A stretch of 64,000 bases of DNA from Hyphomicrobiales bacterium (GCA_900473045.1 UCKS01000007.1:5122-69121), one strand, 5' to 3'; positions 36,416 through 46,153 are shown, counted from the stretch's first letter. Numbers and translations: made by a program. The notes: generated from the letters alone by a model not told the origin.

Positions 36416-37936
36416 ATGGATCAGGACATCATGGACCACGCCAAACCGGCACCGGATACGAACGCCGCCCCCATCCCCTTCGACAACAGCTATGCAAGGC
36501 TGCCGGCGCATTTTCATGCCGGTGCCATTCCGACGGTTGTTGCCGAGCCGTGGCTGATCAAGTTCAACCGTCCGCTGGCGCTGGAGCTTGGCCTTGATGC
36601 CGATGCGCTGGAGCGCGACGGCGCGGCGATCTTTTCCGGCAATATGATCCCTGATGGTGCCGAGCCGCTGGGCATGGCCTATGCCGGGCACCAGTTCGGC
36701 CAGTTCGTGCCGCTGCTGGGCGACGGGCGGGCGATCCTGCTCGGCGAAGTCATCGATAGCCATGGCAGGCGCCGCGATGTCCAGCTGAAGGGTGCGGGCA
36801 AGACCCCCTATTCGCGGCGTGGCGACGGGCGGGCCGCGCTCGGTCCTGTGCTGCGCGAATATATCGTCAGCGAGGCGATGTTTGCTCTCGGCATTCCCGC
36901 GACACGCGCCTTGGCCGCCGTCGTCACCGGCGAGCCGGTCTACCGCGAACGGGTCCTGCCCGGCGGCGTCATCACCCGGGTGGCGGCCAGCCATATCCGC
37001 GTCGGCACCTTCCAGTTCCTCTCAGCGCGCGGCGATACCGAGGGGCTGAAGGTGTTGGCCGATCATGTCATCGACCGGCATTATCCGCAGATCAAGGGCC
37101 ATGAGCGTCCTTACCTGGCGCTGCTTCAGGCCGTGATCGAGCGGCAGGCCTCGCTGATCGCCCGCTGGCTCTGCGTCGGTTTCATCCATGGGGTGATGAA
37201 CACCGACAATTGTGCGGTCTCCGGCGAAACCATCGATTTCGGCCCCTGCGCCTTTCTCGATGCCTATGATCCGGCAAAAGTGTTTTCGTCGATCGACCGG
37301 GGTGGGCGTTATGCCTATGGCAGCCAGCCGGCGATCGGCCAGTGGAACATGGCGCGGCTGGCCGAAACACTGCTGCCGCTCATCGACCCCGAGCCTTCGG
37401 AGGCCGTCAATCTCGCCAATGATGCGGTTGCCGGCTATGGCGCGCAGTTCCAGGCTCACTGGCTGACAGGCATGAAGGCGAAGATCGGTCTGCATGCGGA
37501 AGAAGACGGCGATCTCGACCTCGTGCAGGGGCTCTTGAGCGCCATGCACCACAACGCCGCCGATTTCACCCTGACGTTCCGCAGGCTGTGCGATGCTGCT
37601 GAAAGCAGCGCCAAGGACGGCCCCTTGCGCGACCTCTTCGCCAATCCCGCCGATATCGACGCCTGGCTCGTCGCCTGGCGCGAACGGACGGGACGTGAAC
37701 CACTATCCGATGCGCAGACGGCAACGGCAATGCGCGCCGTCAATCCGGCCTTCATCCCGCGCAACCACCGTATCGAACAGGCGATCCGCGCGGCCGAAGA
37801 CGACGGCGATTTCTCGTTGTTCGAGGCGCTGAACGACGTTCTGGCAAGGCCCTATGAGGACCAGCCGACGTTCGCAGCCTACACGGCGGCACCTGGACCG
37901 GCAGAGGAAGTGTTCAAGACCTTCTGCGGAACGTAG
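36416..37936 (+). CDS. selO: Protein adenylyltransferase SelO
   Basis: A 506-residue pseudokinase-fold AMPylase (YdiU/SelO/UPF0061). Motifs are FNRPLALELGLDADAL, GHQFGQFVPLLGDGRAILLG, LKGAGKTPYSRRGDGRAALG with the catalytic Lys, GEPVYRERVLPGGVITRVA, and FIHGVMNTDNCAVSGETIDFG with the metal-binding Asn/Asp. It AMPylates Ser/Thr/Tyr on proteins during oxidative stress. The usual C-terminal selenocysteine/cysteine position reads VFKTFCGT, with Cys in place. It stands alone. Confidence 0.95.
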   Translation: MDQDIMDHAKPAPDTNAAPIPFDNSYARLPAHFHAGAIPTVVAEPWLIKFNRPLALELGLDADALERDGAAIFSGNMIPDGAEPLGMAYAGHQFGQFVPLLGDGRAILLGEVIDSHGRRRDVQLKGAGKTPYSRRGDGRAALGPVLREYIVSEAMFALGIPATRALAAVVTGEPVYRERVLPGGVITRVAASHIRVGTFQFLSARGDTEGLKVLADHVIDRHYPQIKGHERPYLALLQAVIERQASLIARWLCVGFIHGVMNTDNCAVSGETIDFGPCAFLDAYDPAKVFSSIDRGGRYAYGSQPAIGQWNMARLAETLLPLIDPEPSEAVNLANDAVAGYGAQFQAHWLTGMKAKIGLHAEEDGDLDLVQGLLSAMHHNAADFTLTFRRLCDAAESSAKDGPLRDLFANPADIDAWLVAWRERTGREPLSDAQTATAMRAVNPAFIPRNHRIEQAIRAAEDDGDFSLFEALNDVLARPYEDQPTFAAYTAAPGPAEEVFKTFCGT

Positions 37937-38061
37937 TTCGAACTTTGCATCGCCCACCGGAGTTTCCGTATTCGCGACAAGAAAGCGGACCCGGATTACT
38001 TGTCCGGGACCGTCAGGCGATGGATATGGATGGCTGGCGCCAGATGGTATAAGATGTTGCC

Positions 38062-38358
38062 ATGAACAGGATTGATGCCATCAGGAAACTCCGGCAGCAC
38101 GCCCATGCCGTGAAAGGCATGGGCGCGACCGCCTTGTATTTATTCGGGTCAACAGCCAGCAACGAGGCCCGCGCGTCCAGCGACCTTGACGTATTTATCG
38201 ACTACGACCCGGCCAAGCGTTTCTCCCTGATCGACTTGATCAGCATAAAGCAGTTTCTGGAAGAGAACCTGGCCGTGGAAGTGGATATCACCACACGGAA
38301 TAGCCTGCACCCGATGCTCCGCAACGACATCGAACAATCCGCAGTCCGCGTTTTCTGA
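38062..38358 (+). CDS. mntA: MntA-type nucleotidyltransferase antitoxin
   Basis: A 98-residue minimal nucleotidyltransferase. The active motif is FGSTASNEARASSDLDVFID, i.e. GSxx(x)N-DxD, with the third acidic residue in VEVDITTR. In MntA/HepT modules the antitoxin AMPylates the HepT toxin. The stop shares one base with the start of the hepT-like gene, so the two are coupled. Confidence 0.88.
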   Translation: MNRIDAIRKLRQHAHAVKGMGATALYLFGSTASNEARASSDLDVFIDYDPAKRFSLIDLISIKQFLEENLAVEVDITTRNSLHPMLRNDIEQSAVRVF

Positions 38359-38708
38359 TGGTTAAGCGCAGCGTTGGGCCGGTCTTGGCCGAAATTCTGG
38401 AAGTCATTGACGGCATCGAAATCCATACCGCCGGAAAGTCGCTAGCGGACTTTGAGCAGGATTGGCTGTTGCGCCTCGCCATCCAGCGTGCCTTGGAAAT
38501 CGTCTCGGAGGCGTCCCGGCACATTCCCGACGAATTGCTGACGCTTGCGCCTGACGTTCCGTGGAAGCAGATTCGCGGAATCGGCAACATCTTGCGCCAT
38601 GAGTACCACAAGATTGCGGATGATGTGATTTGGGTGGTCGTCACCGAGAACATCGCACCGCTCCGAACTGCTATCCACAACATCCAGCGGTCAGTCGGGA
38701 ACGAATAG
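38358..38708 (+). CDS. hepT: HepT-like ribonuclease domain protein (DUF86)
   Basis: A 116-residue, all-helical HEPN protein. The HEPN active site normally reads R-x4-H-x-Y; here the segment is IRGIGNILRHEYHKI, where His-x-Tyr is kept but the Arg five residues before His is Gly. This variant is common in one DUF86 subgroup, so activity cannot be read off. It forms a bicistronic module with the mntA-like gene. The ATG start overlaps the mntA stop by one base. Confidence 0.87.
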   Translation: MVKRSVGPVLAEILEVIDGIEIHTAGKSLADFEQDWLLRLAIQRALEIVSEASRHIPDELLTLAPDVPWKQIRGIGNILRHEYHKIADDVIWVVVTENIAPLRTAIHNIQRSVGNE

Positions 38709-38894
38709 TTACCGGTGCGGAGGCTTTCCTCACGCCCGTTTTACCGTTGGTTTTTAGGCCAGGACATCTCGATTTCACACACTCGCATGCCCTTAAACAC
38801 GCACCGTCGAAATTAGCCTATGTTTTCCTAATAATAACAATATATTACGAGCTATCTGTTCTGATTTTTAATTAGTAGGGCAGATTTCCGGAAT

Positions 38895-39134
38895 CTACTC
38901 CCAGCCAGTTCCACCCACGGCGGCGCACCCATACGGTGGCAGGCGGTTTTCGAAGTTGGATTTGAGCTGGGCGCAGCCCCATTGGCGCACGGGTTGCGGC
39001 ATCCGGCTGTTGAGCTCGATGCCGACCTCGTCGAGCGGGTCATTGGTATTGGTGACGTAGAGCAGCCAGCGCCCGCCGATCACGCCAACGACAGCCACCC
39101 CCGCGACCAGCAGAACCATCAGCAATTTCTTCAT
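38895..39134 (-). CDS. Small membrane or exported protein
   Basis: A 79-residue protein starting MKKLLMVLLVAGVAVVGVIG, one hydrophobic segment that may be a signal anchor. The remainder has two cysteines (QWGCAQLK and YGCAAVGG), perhaps a disulfide in the periplasm. No family recognised. It is isolated between the HepT gene and the gcd promoter region. Confidence 0.6.
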   Translation of the reverse strand: MKKLLMVLLVAGVAVVGVIGGRWLLYVTNTNDPLDEVGIELNSRMPQPVRQWGCAQLKSNFENRLPPYGCAAVGGTGWE

Positions 39135-39492
39135 CTTAGACCTCGTTGTGGTAAACGTTGCCGTTGACCTATCCTATTTTCCGGCGCTGCAGAAACCCTT
39201 TCGCACCCCTTCGGCTGGCTGTGCGTCAAACGCTTGCCTGCCATGCCGAATTTTGATGGCTGTGCCGAAATGTGGCCATTGAAAGGCGGCGCATGTGCGG
39301 TATGTTCGGGGATGATACGCGCGGGGATTGAACCTTGCCCGCGCATCCGAGCGAGGACCACCGCGCAAACAATCATCCGGCGCGATGGCCACCCCTAAGA
39401 CCGGACTGCCTTTTCCCTGAGGCTTTTGGACCCAGATGCCCACCGCAAGCGAGACGAACCGCGCGGCGCGGCTTTCCTAACGGGAGATATTC
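39135..39492. promoter_or_regulatory. Gap upstream of glucose dehydrogenase
   Basis: About 360 bases without a credible gene. I see no long repeat or riboswitch-like fold. It must hold the gcd promoter and the start of the small divergent gene; I could not place them by eye. Confidence 0.35.
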
Positions 39493-41835
39493 ATGTTGAT
39501 TTTGTTGACGGCCATCGTCTTCGCGCTGATCGGGCTGGCGCTCGGCGGTGGCGGGCTCTGGCTCATCGTGCTCGGCGGCAGCTGGTATTATGCCATTGCC
39601 GGCCTCGGCTTCCTCATCACCGCGTTCCTGTTGTTTGCGCGGCGCGGCGCGGCGCTGACCGTCTATGCGCTGTTGATCATCGGCACGCTCGCCTGGGCGA
39701 TCTGGGAAGTCGGCTTCGACTGGTGGCAGCTCGGCCCGCGTGGCGGCGTCATCATCCTGCTCGGTCTTTGGCTGCTTTTGCCGCCCATCCGCCGTGGCCT
39801 CGGCTTTTCCAGCCCGACCGGCGAGGTCTACAAGGCCAGCGCCCTGCCGCTGGGCCTGGCTGTCCTCGCCTCGATCGTCGTTGCCGGTTATTCGATGACG
39901 CAGGATCCGCTCGATCTGGCCGGCGAACTGCCGGTCGGGACGGCAACGGCGGCCGTCGATCTCGGCGGCACTGTGCCTGACGGTGAATGGCACCAGTATG
40001 GCCGTACGCCCTATGGCCAGCGCTATTCGCCGCTCTCGCAGATCACGCCCGAGAATGTCGGCACGCTGCAGGTCGCCTGGCAATACCAGACCGGCGACGT
40101 CAAGCGGCCGGACGATGTCGGCGAGACCACCTACCAGGTGACGCCGCTGAAAATCCGCGACACGCTCTACATGTGCACGCCGCACAATCTCGCCATCGCG
40201 CTCGACGCTGCGACCGGCAAGGAAAAATGGAAGTTCGACGCCAATTCCGGCATGAACCCGGACCGGCAGCACCAGACCTGCCGCGGCGTCACCTACTATG
40301 CCGATCCGGCGGCCGTGGCCGGCAGCGCCTGCGCCGAACGGGTCTATCTGCCGACAGCCGACGCACGGCTGATCGCGCTCGATGCAGCCAACGGCAAGGT
40401 CTGCGAAAGCTTTGCCGACAAGGGCACGCTGCATCTGGAAACCGGCATGAAATACAATCCGGCCGGCTATTATTACTCGACCTCGCCACCGGTGATCACC
40501 GCCGGCAAGATCATCGTCGGCGGTGCCGTCAACGACAACTATTCGACGCAGGAACAGTCCGGCGTCATCCGCGCCTTCGACGTCAATACCGGTGCCTTGA
40601 TCTGGAACTGGGACAGTGGCAATCCGGACGTGACGACGCCACTGCCGGAGGGCCAGACCTACACGACCAACTCGCCCAACAGCTGGTCCGTTTTCAGCTA
40701 TGACGACAAGCTCAACCTCGTCTATATCCCGCTCGGCAACCAGGTGCCCGACCAGCTCGGCATGAACAGAAGCGAGCATGTCGAGAAATACTCCTCGTCG
40801 ATCGTGGCGCTGGATATCACCACCGGTGCCGTTCGCTGGGTGCGCCAGACCGTGCATCACGATCTCTGGGACATGGACGTTCCCGCCCAACCGGTGCTGC
40901 TCGACATTACCGGCAAGGACGGCCAGCCGGTTCCAGCCCTTGTCGGCCCGACCAAGCAGGGCGATATCTACGTGCTGGACCGGCGTACCGGCGAGCCGAT
41001 CATCCCGGTCAAGGAAATCCCGGCACCAACGGGTGCCATTCCGGAAGACTTTACCGCGCCGACCCAGCCGATCTCCGACCTCACCTTCTCGCCGCCGCCT
41101 CTGACGGACAAGAACATGTGGGGCGTGACGATGTTCGACCAGCTCGCCTGCCGGATCGACTTCAAGCGGCTGAAATATGAAGGCCGCTATACGCCGCCAT
41201 CGCTGGAAGGCAGCCTGATCTATCCCGGCAATTTCGGCACGTTCAACTGGGGCTCCGTTGCGGTCGATCCGGAACGCCAGGTGATGTTCGGCATGCCGAC
41301 CTATCTGGCCTTCACCTCGAAACTGGTACCGCGCGACCAGATCCCCGCCAAGGGCCAGGACGAGAAGGGTTCCGAACAGGGCCTCAATCGCAATGACGGC
41401 GCACCCTACGGCGTCTTCATGGGGCCTTTCCTCGGACCGCTCGGCATTCCCTGCCAGGCGCCACCGTGGGGCTATGTCGCCGGTGCCGACCTGAAGACCG
41501 GCAAGATCGCCTACAAGCACCGCAACGGCACCGTGCAGGACATGACGCCGCTGCCTTTGCCCTTCAAGGTCGGCGTACCCGGCATCGGCGGCCCGATGAT
41601 CACCAAGGGCGGCGTCGCCTTCCTCGGTGCTGCCGTCGACAACTACATCCGCGGCTACGACCTGACGACCGGCAAGGTGCTGTGGGAAGGCCGCCTTCCG
41701 GCCGGTGGCCAGTCGACACCGATGAGCTATGCCACCGATGACGGCACCCAGTTCGTGCTGATCGTCGCCGGCGGTCACGGCTCGGTCGGCACCAAGCCGG
41801 GCGACTACGTGATCGCCTACAAGCTGGCGAAGTAG
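39493..41835 (+). CDS. gcd: Membrane-bound PQQ-dependent glucose dehydrogenase
   Basis: A 780-residue quinoprotein. Five N-terminal membrane helices (~residues 1-140) anchor it and donate electrons to ubiquinone; the remaining periplasmic part is an eight-bladed propeller binding PQQ and calcium. Family landmarks are EWHQYGRTPYGQRYSPLSQI, SGMNPDRQHQTCRGVTYYAD, HHDLWDMDVPAQPVLLDITG and LPAGGQSTPMSYATDDGTQF. It oxidises glucose, or another sugar or polyol of the glucose/quinate/shikimate group, to the lactone in the periplasm. CGGGAG precedes the ATG. PQQ biosynthesis genes are not in the window. Confidence 0.95.
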   Translation: MLILLTAIVFALIGLALGGGGLWLIVLGGSWYYAIAGLGFLITAFLLFARRGAALTVYALLIIGTLAWAIWEVGFDWWQLGPRGGVIILLGLWLLLPPIRRGLGFSSPTGEVYKASALPLGLAVLASIVVAGYSMTQDPLDLAGELPVGTATAAVDLGGTVPDGEWHQYGRTPYGQRYSPLSQITPENVGTLQVAWQYQTGDVKRPDDVGETTYQVTPLKIRDTLYMCTPHNLAIALDAATGKEKWKFDANSGMNPDRQHQTCRGVTYYADPAAVAGSACAERVYLPTADARLIALDAANGKVCESFADKGTLHLETGMKYNPAGYYYSTSPPVITAGKIIVGGAVNDNYSTQEQSGVIRAFDVNTGALIWNWDSGNPDVTTPLPEGQTYTTNSPNSWSVFSYDDKLNLVYIPLGNQVPDQLGMNRSEHVEKYSSSIVALDITTGAVRWVRQTVHHDLWDMDVPAQPVLLDITGKDGQPVPALVGPTKQGDIYVLDRRTGEPIIPVKEIPAPTGAIPEDFTAPTQPISDLTFSPPPLTDKNMWGVTMFDQLACRIDFKRLKYEGRYTPPSLEGSLIYPGNFGTFNWGSVAVDPERQVMFGMPTYLAFTSKLVPRDQIPAKGQDEKGSEQGLNRNDGAPYGVFMGPFLGPLGIPCQAPPWGYVAGADLKTGKIAYKHRNGTVQDMTPLPLPFKVGVPGIGGPMITKGGVAFLGAAVDNYIRGYDLTTGKVLWEGRLPAGGQSTPMSYATDDGTQFVLIVAGGHGSVGTKPGDYVIAYKLAK

Positions 41836-41854
41836 TCTTTCTTTCAAACGGCAG

Positions 41855-41889
41855 AAAAGCCCGGTGCGAGCGATCGCGCCGGGCTTTTT
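41855..41889 (+). terminator. Intrinsic terminator after gcd
   Basis: A 10-bp perfect stem, AAAAGCCCGG (41855-41864) and CCGGGCTTTT (41879-41888), ends in a T run. It lies 20 bases after the gcd stop. Confidence 0.92.
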
Positions 41890-41996
41890 CATGCGCGGCA
41901 CCGCCCCCTCAACCGGCACCGGCTGGCTTACCGCCTGCAGGTTGCATCAGCCGGTATCATCGGCAACATAAGCGCTCCACGCGAATTGGAGGCTCC

Positions 41997-43664
41997 ATGC
42001 AGAACGCCGCACTCCCCTCACTGACCCGCACCATCCTGCTCAACTATTGGCGATCATCGGGGCCGACGCTTCTAACGGTCGCAGCCTGCGTCTTCCTGTC
42101 ATCCATTTCAGCTGTTGCCGCCCCCTATCTCTTCTCGCGGCTCATCGACCAGCTTAACAATGACCGCTTTGCCAAAACGCTCGTGACGGGCTTTCTCGTA
42201 TATGCGCTGCTCATCGGGCTCTCCAATGCGCTGCAGACCATGCTGCAATATCTTTCCTATATGAGCGCCGAAAGCCTCGGCTTTATCGCAGGCACCAGCT
42301 TTTTCGAGCGGTTGCTGAGGAAAAACACCGACTTTTTCGTCGAGCATAATCCCGCCGAAATCGAGAGTGCGCGCAAGCGCGGCGAACGGGCCCTGACCAC
42401 ACTGGTGCAGCTGGCGCTGATTGTCTTCATCCCCGGCACCACGCAGATTGTCCTGACGCTGATCCTGCTCGGCACGACAGTCAATCTCGAGCTTGTGGCC
42501 GTCGTTCTGGTCTACGGCATCTGCTTCATTGCGCTGACGAGCTTTGCCAATCGCCGCAGCGGCCCCTTTCTCGATCGGGCTATCGAGGCCGGTCAGGAAA
42601 ACGCCCGCTTTGTCGGAAATTCAATCAATGCCATGGAGACGCTTCGGTATTTTGGCGCGCATCAGTGGATGCTGTCGCGGTTTTCCGCCAAGGCGCGGGA
42701 GATTTTCGACAACTGGCGCGCCTTCTGCCTGCAGAAGATCGGTTTCAGCGCTATTCAGGGGCTGGCGCTCACAGTCCAGTTTGTCATTACATTCCTCCTG
42801 CTGATGCCGCGCCTGCGCGAAGGAACGCTGTCAGTCGGCGATGTTGTGCTCTTCAACGCATTGTTGCTTCAACTCAACCAGCCCTTCGAGATGATCGGTC
42901 ACGCGCTTGATGACGTCATGCGCTCAAAAGCCTCGCTGAAACCGCTCGCCAAGCTTTGGAACTTGCCCGAGGAAACCGAGGCCGGACCAGCCGGTGCATT
43001 TGCCGTCGATACCGGTAAGGTTCAGTTCAAGGGCGTTGGCTATCGCTATCCTAACGGCCGCGGCGTTGCCGATATCAGCTTCACCGCGCGGCGCGGGCAC
43101 ATTACCTATCTGACGGGGGAGACCGGCTCTGGCAAATCGACGGTGTTCCGGCTGGCACTGAAATCGCTGGAGCCACAGGCTGGCCGGATCACGATAGATG
43201 GTACGCCACTTGACGAAATCGACCGGCGCGAATGGTACCGGCATATCGGCGTCGTGCCGCAGGACCTGATGCTGCTCAACGAAACACTGGCAATCAACAT
43301 CACGCTTGGCCGCCCGCTCGACCAGGAACGGCTGCGGCTGGCTGCAGGGCGCGCTGCAATCCTGGATTTCATCGATGCGCTGCCGGACGGTTTCGAAACG
43401 GTAATCGGCGAACGTGGCCTCAAACTCTCCGGCGGCGAACGCCAGCGCATCGCCATCGCAAGGGCGCTTTACAGCGATCCGGCAGTCCTGTTCCTCGACG
43501 AAGCAAGCTCCGCCCTCGATGCGTCAACGGAACGCGATATCATGGACCACATTCGCACGGTCTGCGACACGGTAACCGTGATTGCCATCACTCACCGCAC
43601 CACCATGATCCTACCCGGTGACCAGGTCGTTCGCATTGCAGATGGGGCGCTGATGGCCGGTTGA
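41997..43664 (+). CDS. ABC half-transporter (permease fused to ATPase)
   Basis: A 555-residue exporter-type ABC protein. The N-terminal membrane domain has six helices (~residues 15-290). The ATPase domain shows Walker A TGETGSGKST, Q-loop VVPQDL, signature LSGGERQ, Walker B AVLFLDEASSALD and H-loop AITH. It resembles lipid, peptide or bacteriocin-type exporters; no substrate gene is adjacent. GGAGG precedes the ATG. It probably works as a homodimer. Confidence 0.92.
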   Translation: MQNAALPSLTRTILLNYWRSSGPTLLTVAACVFLSSISAVAAPYLFSRLIDQLNNDRFAKTLVTGFLVYALLIGLSNALQTMLQYLSYMSAESLGFIAGTSFFERLLRKNTDFFVEHNPAEIESARKRGERALTTLVQLALIVFIPGTTQIVLTLILLGTTVNLELVAVVLVYGICFIALTSFANRRSGPFLDRAIEAGQENARFVGNSINAMETLRYFGAHQWMLSRFSAKAREIFDNWRAFCLQKIGFSAIQGLALTVQFVITFLLLMPRLREGTLSVGDVVLFNALLLQLNQPFEMIGHALDDVMRSKASLKPLAKLWNLPEETEAGPAGAFAVDTGKVQFKGVGYRYPNGRGVADISFTARRGHITYLTGETGSGKSTVFRLALKSLEPQAGRITIDGTPLDEIDRREWYRHIGVVPQDLMLLNETLAINITLGRPLDQERLRLAAGRAAILDFIDALPDGFETVIGERGLKLSGGERQRIAIARALYSDPAVLFLDEASSALDASTERDIMDHIRTVCDTVTVIAITHRTTMILPGDQVVRIADGALMAG

Positions 43665-43675
43665 AACAGGCGCAG

Positions 43676-43814
43676 CTAAGCCGCGACCGGCGTCACCTCG
43701 ACGGTCAGATGTGACAGGCCGGTACACCTGGCGAGCTTTTCCTTGTAGAAGGCTGGCGGGCGCGGGTTTTGCATGGCGACGATGGCTGCATTGTGTCCCG
43801 GGCCGACCTGCCGG
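43676..43814 (-). pseudogene. Decayed copy of the dmeF 3' end
   Basis: On the minus strand it encodes RQVGPGHNAAIVAMQNPRPP followed by AFYKEKLARCTGLSHLTVEV and TPVAA-stop. This matches the C-terminus of the CDF transporter at 46154 (VWQVGPGHNAAIVAIATQDP and onwards), with two codons missing. By eye the DNA is about 85 percent identical, and similarity stops abruptly at ~43814. It is a partial, non-functional duplicate in the same orientation, 2.5 kb away, flanking the tet-like gene. Confidence 0.85.
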
Positions 43815-44017
43815 CTTTTCTTTGGACATTGCGGCAGACCAATTCTGCGCCTCAGAACCAAGCATTGCGGATAGTTTTCCAGCCCTCAAAGCTGCGACAT
43901 CGCCCGGCTTGACATGCCTTCCAAAACGCCTGTAGGCTTGCCCTTGTCGGTGCAAAATCAGACGGTTACGCATCGAACCACGATTGCCAGCACGGAGAAT
44001 TCCCAATGCGCCGACTC

Positions 44018-44054
44018 ATTTCTCACGAAAATCACATTCGAAATTCTGAGAAAT
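44018..44054 (+). promoter_or_regulatory. Inverted repeat in the tet-like gene leader
   Basis: An 8-bp perfect inverted repeat, ATTTCTCA (44018-44025) and TGAGAAAT (44047-44054), with 21 bases between. It ends two bases before the ribosome site GAGGA (44056-44060) of the GTPase gene, so folding could hide that site. It could equally be a repressor operator. Confidence 0.55.
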
Positions 44055-44063
44055 CGAGGAACC

Positions 44064-46016
44064 ATGCGTACTTTGAATCTGGGTATCCTGGCCCATGTGG
44101 ATGCAGGCAAGACTAGTCTTACAGAGCGGCTGCTTTTTGACGCCGGTGTGATCGACAAACTCGGCAATGTCGACGCCGGCAATACACAGACCGACAGTCT
44201 CGAACTCGAACGGCAACGGGGGATCACCATCAGGGCCGCCGTGGTGTCGTTCACCATTGGCGATACGATCGTCAATCTCATCGATACGCCCGGTCATCCC
44301 GATTTCATCGCCGAAGTCGATCGCGTGCTGGAATTGCTCGACGCAGCCGTGGTCGTCGTTTCGGCGGTCGAGGGCGTACAGGCGCAGACGCGCATACTGG
44401 TGCGGGCACTGCAACGTCTTGCCGTGCCGTTCGTCGTCTTCATCAACAAGGTCGATCGCCCCGGCGCGCGCTATGACGAGCTGCTGGATGTTCTCGGCAG
44501 CCAGCTACGGGTTCGCCCCATTGCCATGTCGGGCGTCCGGGATTCAGGCAGCAAGCTTGCCTGGGTCGAAGCATACGATATGCGAAGCGAACCCCTGTTC
44601 ACAGGTCTATGCGAAACGCTGGCGGAAAATGATGATGTGCTTCTGGGCGATTATGTCCTGGCTCCCGATTGCCTGAGCCGTGAAACGCTGGCCCGCTCTC
44701 TGGCTGATCAGGTCGCCAAGGGCCTGGCGCACCCGGTGTTTGGCGGCGCCGCAACGACCGGCACCGGCGTGCCGGCTCTGATGTCGGCGATCGCGACAAT
44801 GCTGCCTTCCCGCAGGCCGGACCCGGATGGCCCGGTGAACGGCACGATCTTCAAGATCGAGCGGGGATGGGGCGGCGAAAAACAGTGCTTCGTCTCCCTG
44901 ACATCGGGCACGATCAAAGCCCGGCAGTCTCTGGACCTGCCCAGGGGCCAGGCACGGGTGACCGGAATTCATCTATTCGAGGCCGGCCGGGTTCACAGCG
45001 TTACCAGCTTTCGCGCCGGACAGATCGCCCGCGTCAGTGGCCTCAACGATGCCCGCATCGGCGATATCATCGGCACGGCCCCGTCCTCAGCCAGCCGGGT
45101 TCACTTTGCCCCGCCGACCCTTGAAACCCGCGTCCTGGCGCAGCGCGCGTCCGACAATGCGGCATTGTGGCTCGCCCTCAACCAGTTGGCCGAACAGGAC
45201 CCGCTGATCAATCTTCGCAGGAACGACGATGCGAACGACGTCTACCTGTCCCTCTATGGCGAGGTGCAAAAGCAGGTCATCCAATCAACCTTGCTGACCG
45301 ATTTCGATCTTGAGGTCACGTTCGAGGAAAGCACGGTCATCTGCGTCGAGAGACCGCTGGGCACAGGTGCTGGTCTTCAGATCATATTCAAGGAGCCGAA
45401 CCCGTTTCTTGCCACCATCGGGCTGCGCATCGAACCGCGTCCGGACGGTGCGGGCAACAGCTTCGCCCTCGACGTCGACGTCGGCCAGATGCCGGCGAGT
45501 TTTTACCGGGCGGTCGAGGAGACCGTGGTGGAAACGCTGAAGCAGGGCGTCTTTGGCTGGCAGGTGATCGATTGCCACGTGGCGATGACGGCGGCCCGGC
45601 ACAGTTCGCCGTCAAGCACGGCCGCCGACTTTCGCCAGTTGACACCATTGGTGCTGGCGGAGGCTTTATCGGCGGCTCAAACCGTGATCTGCGAGCCGGT
45701 CGATCACATCGACATCGAAGCACCTGCCAGCGCCCTGAATGGCCTGCTTACCCTGCTCGCAAAGGCCGGTGCAGCAATGACGGATACCGTGATCGCCAAT
45801 AGCGTGGTGCGGCTGGAAGGCACGGTCGCCTCTGCCAAAACCCAGAGCTTGCAACAGCAACTGCCAGGGCTGACGAGCGGCATGGGAACGATGGTCGCCA
45901 GCTTTGACCATTATGCCCCGATCGCTGGTCCCCAGCGTGTGCGCCTGCGCTCAGGTCCCGATCCGTTCAACATGACGGAATATCTGCTGCGTATGCGCCG
46001 GAACTCGCTGGACTGA
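44064..46016 (+). CDS. Ribosomal-protection translational GTPase, tet(M)/otr(A)-like
   Basis: A 650-residue EF-G-like GTPase with the length of Tet(M) (639). G motifs are complete: AHVDAGKTS (G1), RQRGITIRA (G2), DTPGH (G3), NKVD (G4) and AMSG (G5). The C-terminal domains continue through FEESTVICVERPLGTG to MTEYLLRMRRNSLD. This domain arrangement and size separate it from EF-G (~700 residues) and fit proteins that release tetracycline from the ribosome. ATG 44064 follows GAGGA. Whether it confers resistance cannot be told. It is flanked by dmeF and a dmeF remnant, suggesting it arrived by recombination. Confidence 0.88.
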   Translation: MRTLNLGILAHVDAGKTSLTERLLFDAGVIDKLGNVDAGNTQTDSLELERQRGITIRAAVVSFTIGDTIVNLIDTPGHPDFIAEVDRVLELLDAAVVVVSAVEGVQAQTRILVRALQRLAVPFVVFINKVDRPGARYDELLDVLGSQLRVRPIAMSGVRDSGSKLAWVEAYDMRSEPLFTGLCETLAENDDVLLGDYVLAPDCLSRETLARSLADQVAKGLAHPVFGGAATTGTGVPALMSAIATMLPSRRPDPDGPVNGTIFKIERGWGGEKQCFVSLTSGTIKARQSLDLPRGQARVTGIHLFEAGRVHSVTSFRAGQIARVSGLNDARIGDIIGTAPSSASRVHFAPPTLETRVLAQRASDNAALWLALNQLAEQDPLINLRRNDDANDVYLSLYGEVQKQVIQSTLLTDFDLEVTFEESTVICVERPLGTGAGLQIIFKEPNPFLATIGLRIEPRPDGAGNSFALDVDVGQMPASFYRAVEETVVETLKQGVFGWQVIDCHVAMTAARHSSPSSTAADFRQLTPLVLAEALSAAQTVICEPVDHIDIEAPASALNGLLTLLAKAGAAMTDTVIANSVVRLEGTVASAKTQSLQQQLPGLTSGMGTMVASFDHYAPIAGPQRVRLRSGPDPFNMTEYLLRMRRNSLD

Positions 46017-46153
46017 AATCAACAGGAACGGACGGGAAGCTGACACCCGGGCAGTCATGGCCACCTTGGTTGTCCGCTCCGTACAAGGTTTGTCGCGAAA
46101 ACGCCAACTCTCGCGGCAAACCGGCTACCTCTGAAACGGCCACCCCGTTCCCG

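Noticed and set aside
39373-41919. Very long open frame (about 848 codons) antisense to gcd
   Set aside because: It mirrors the GC-rich codon bias of gcd on the opposite strand, has no recognisable domain, starts without a ribosome site and lies fully over a clear quinoprotein gene.
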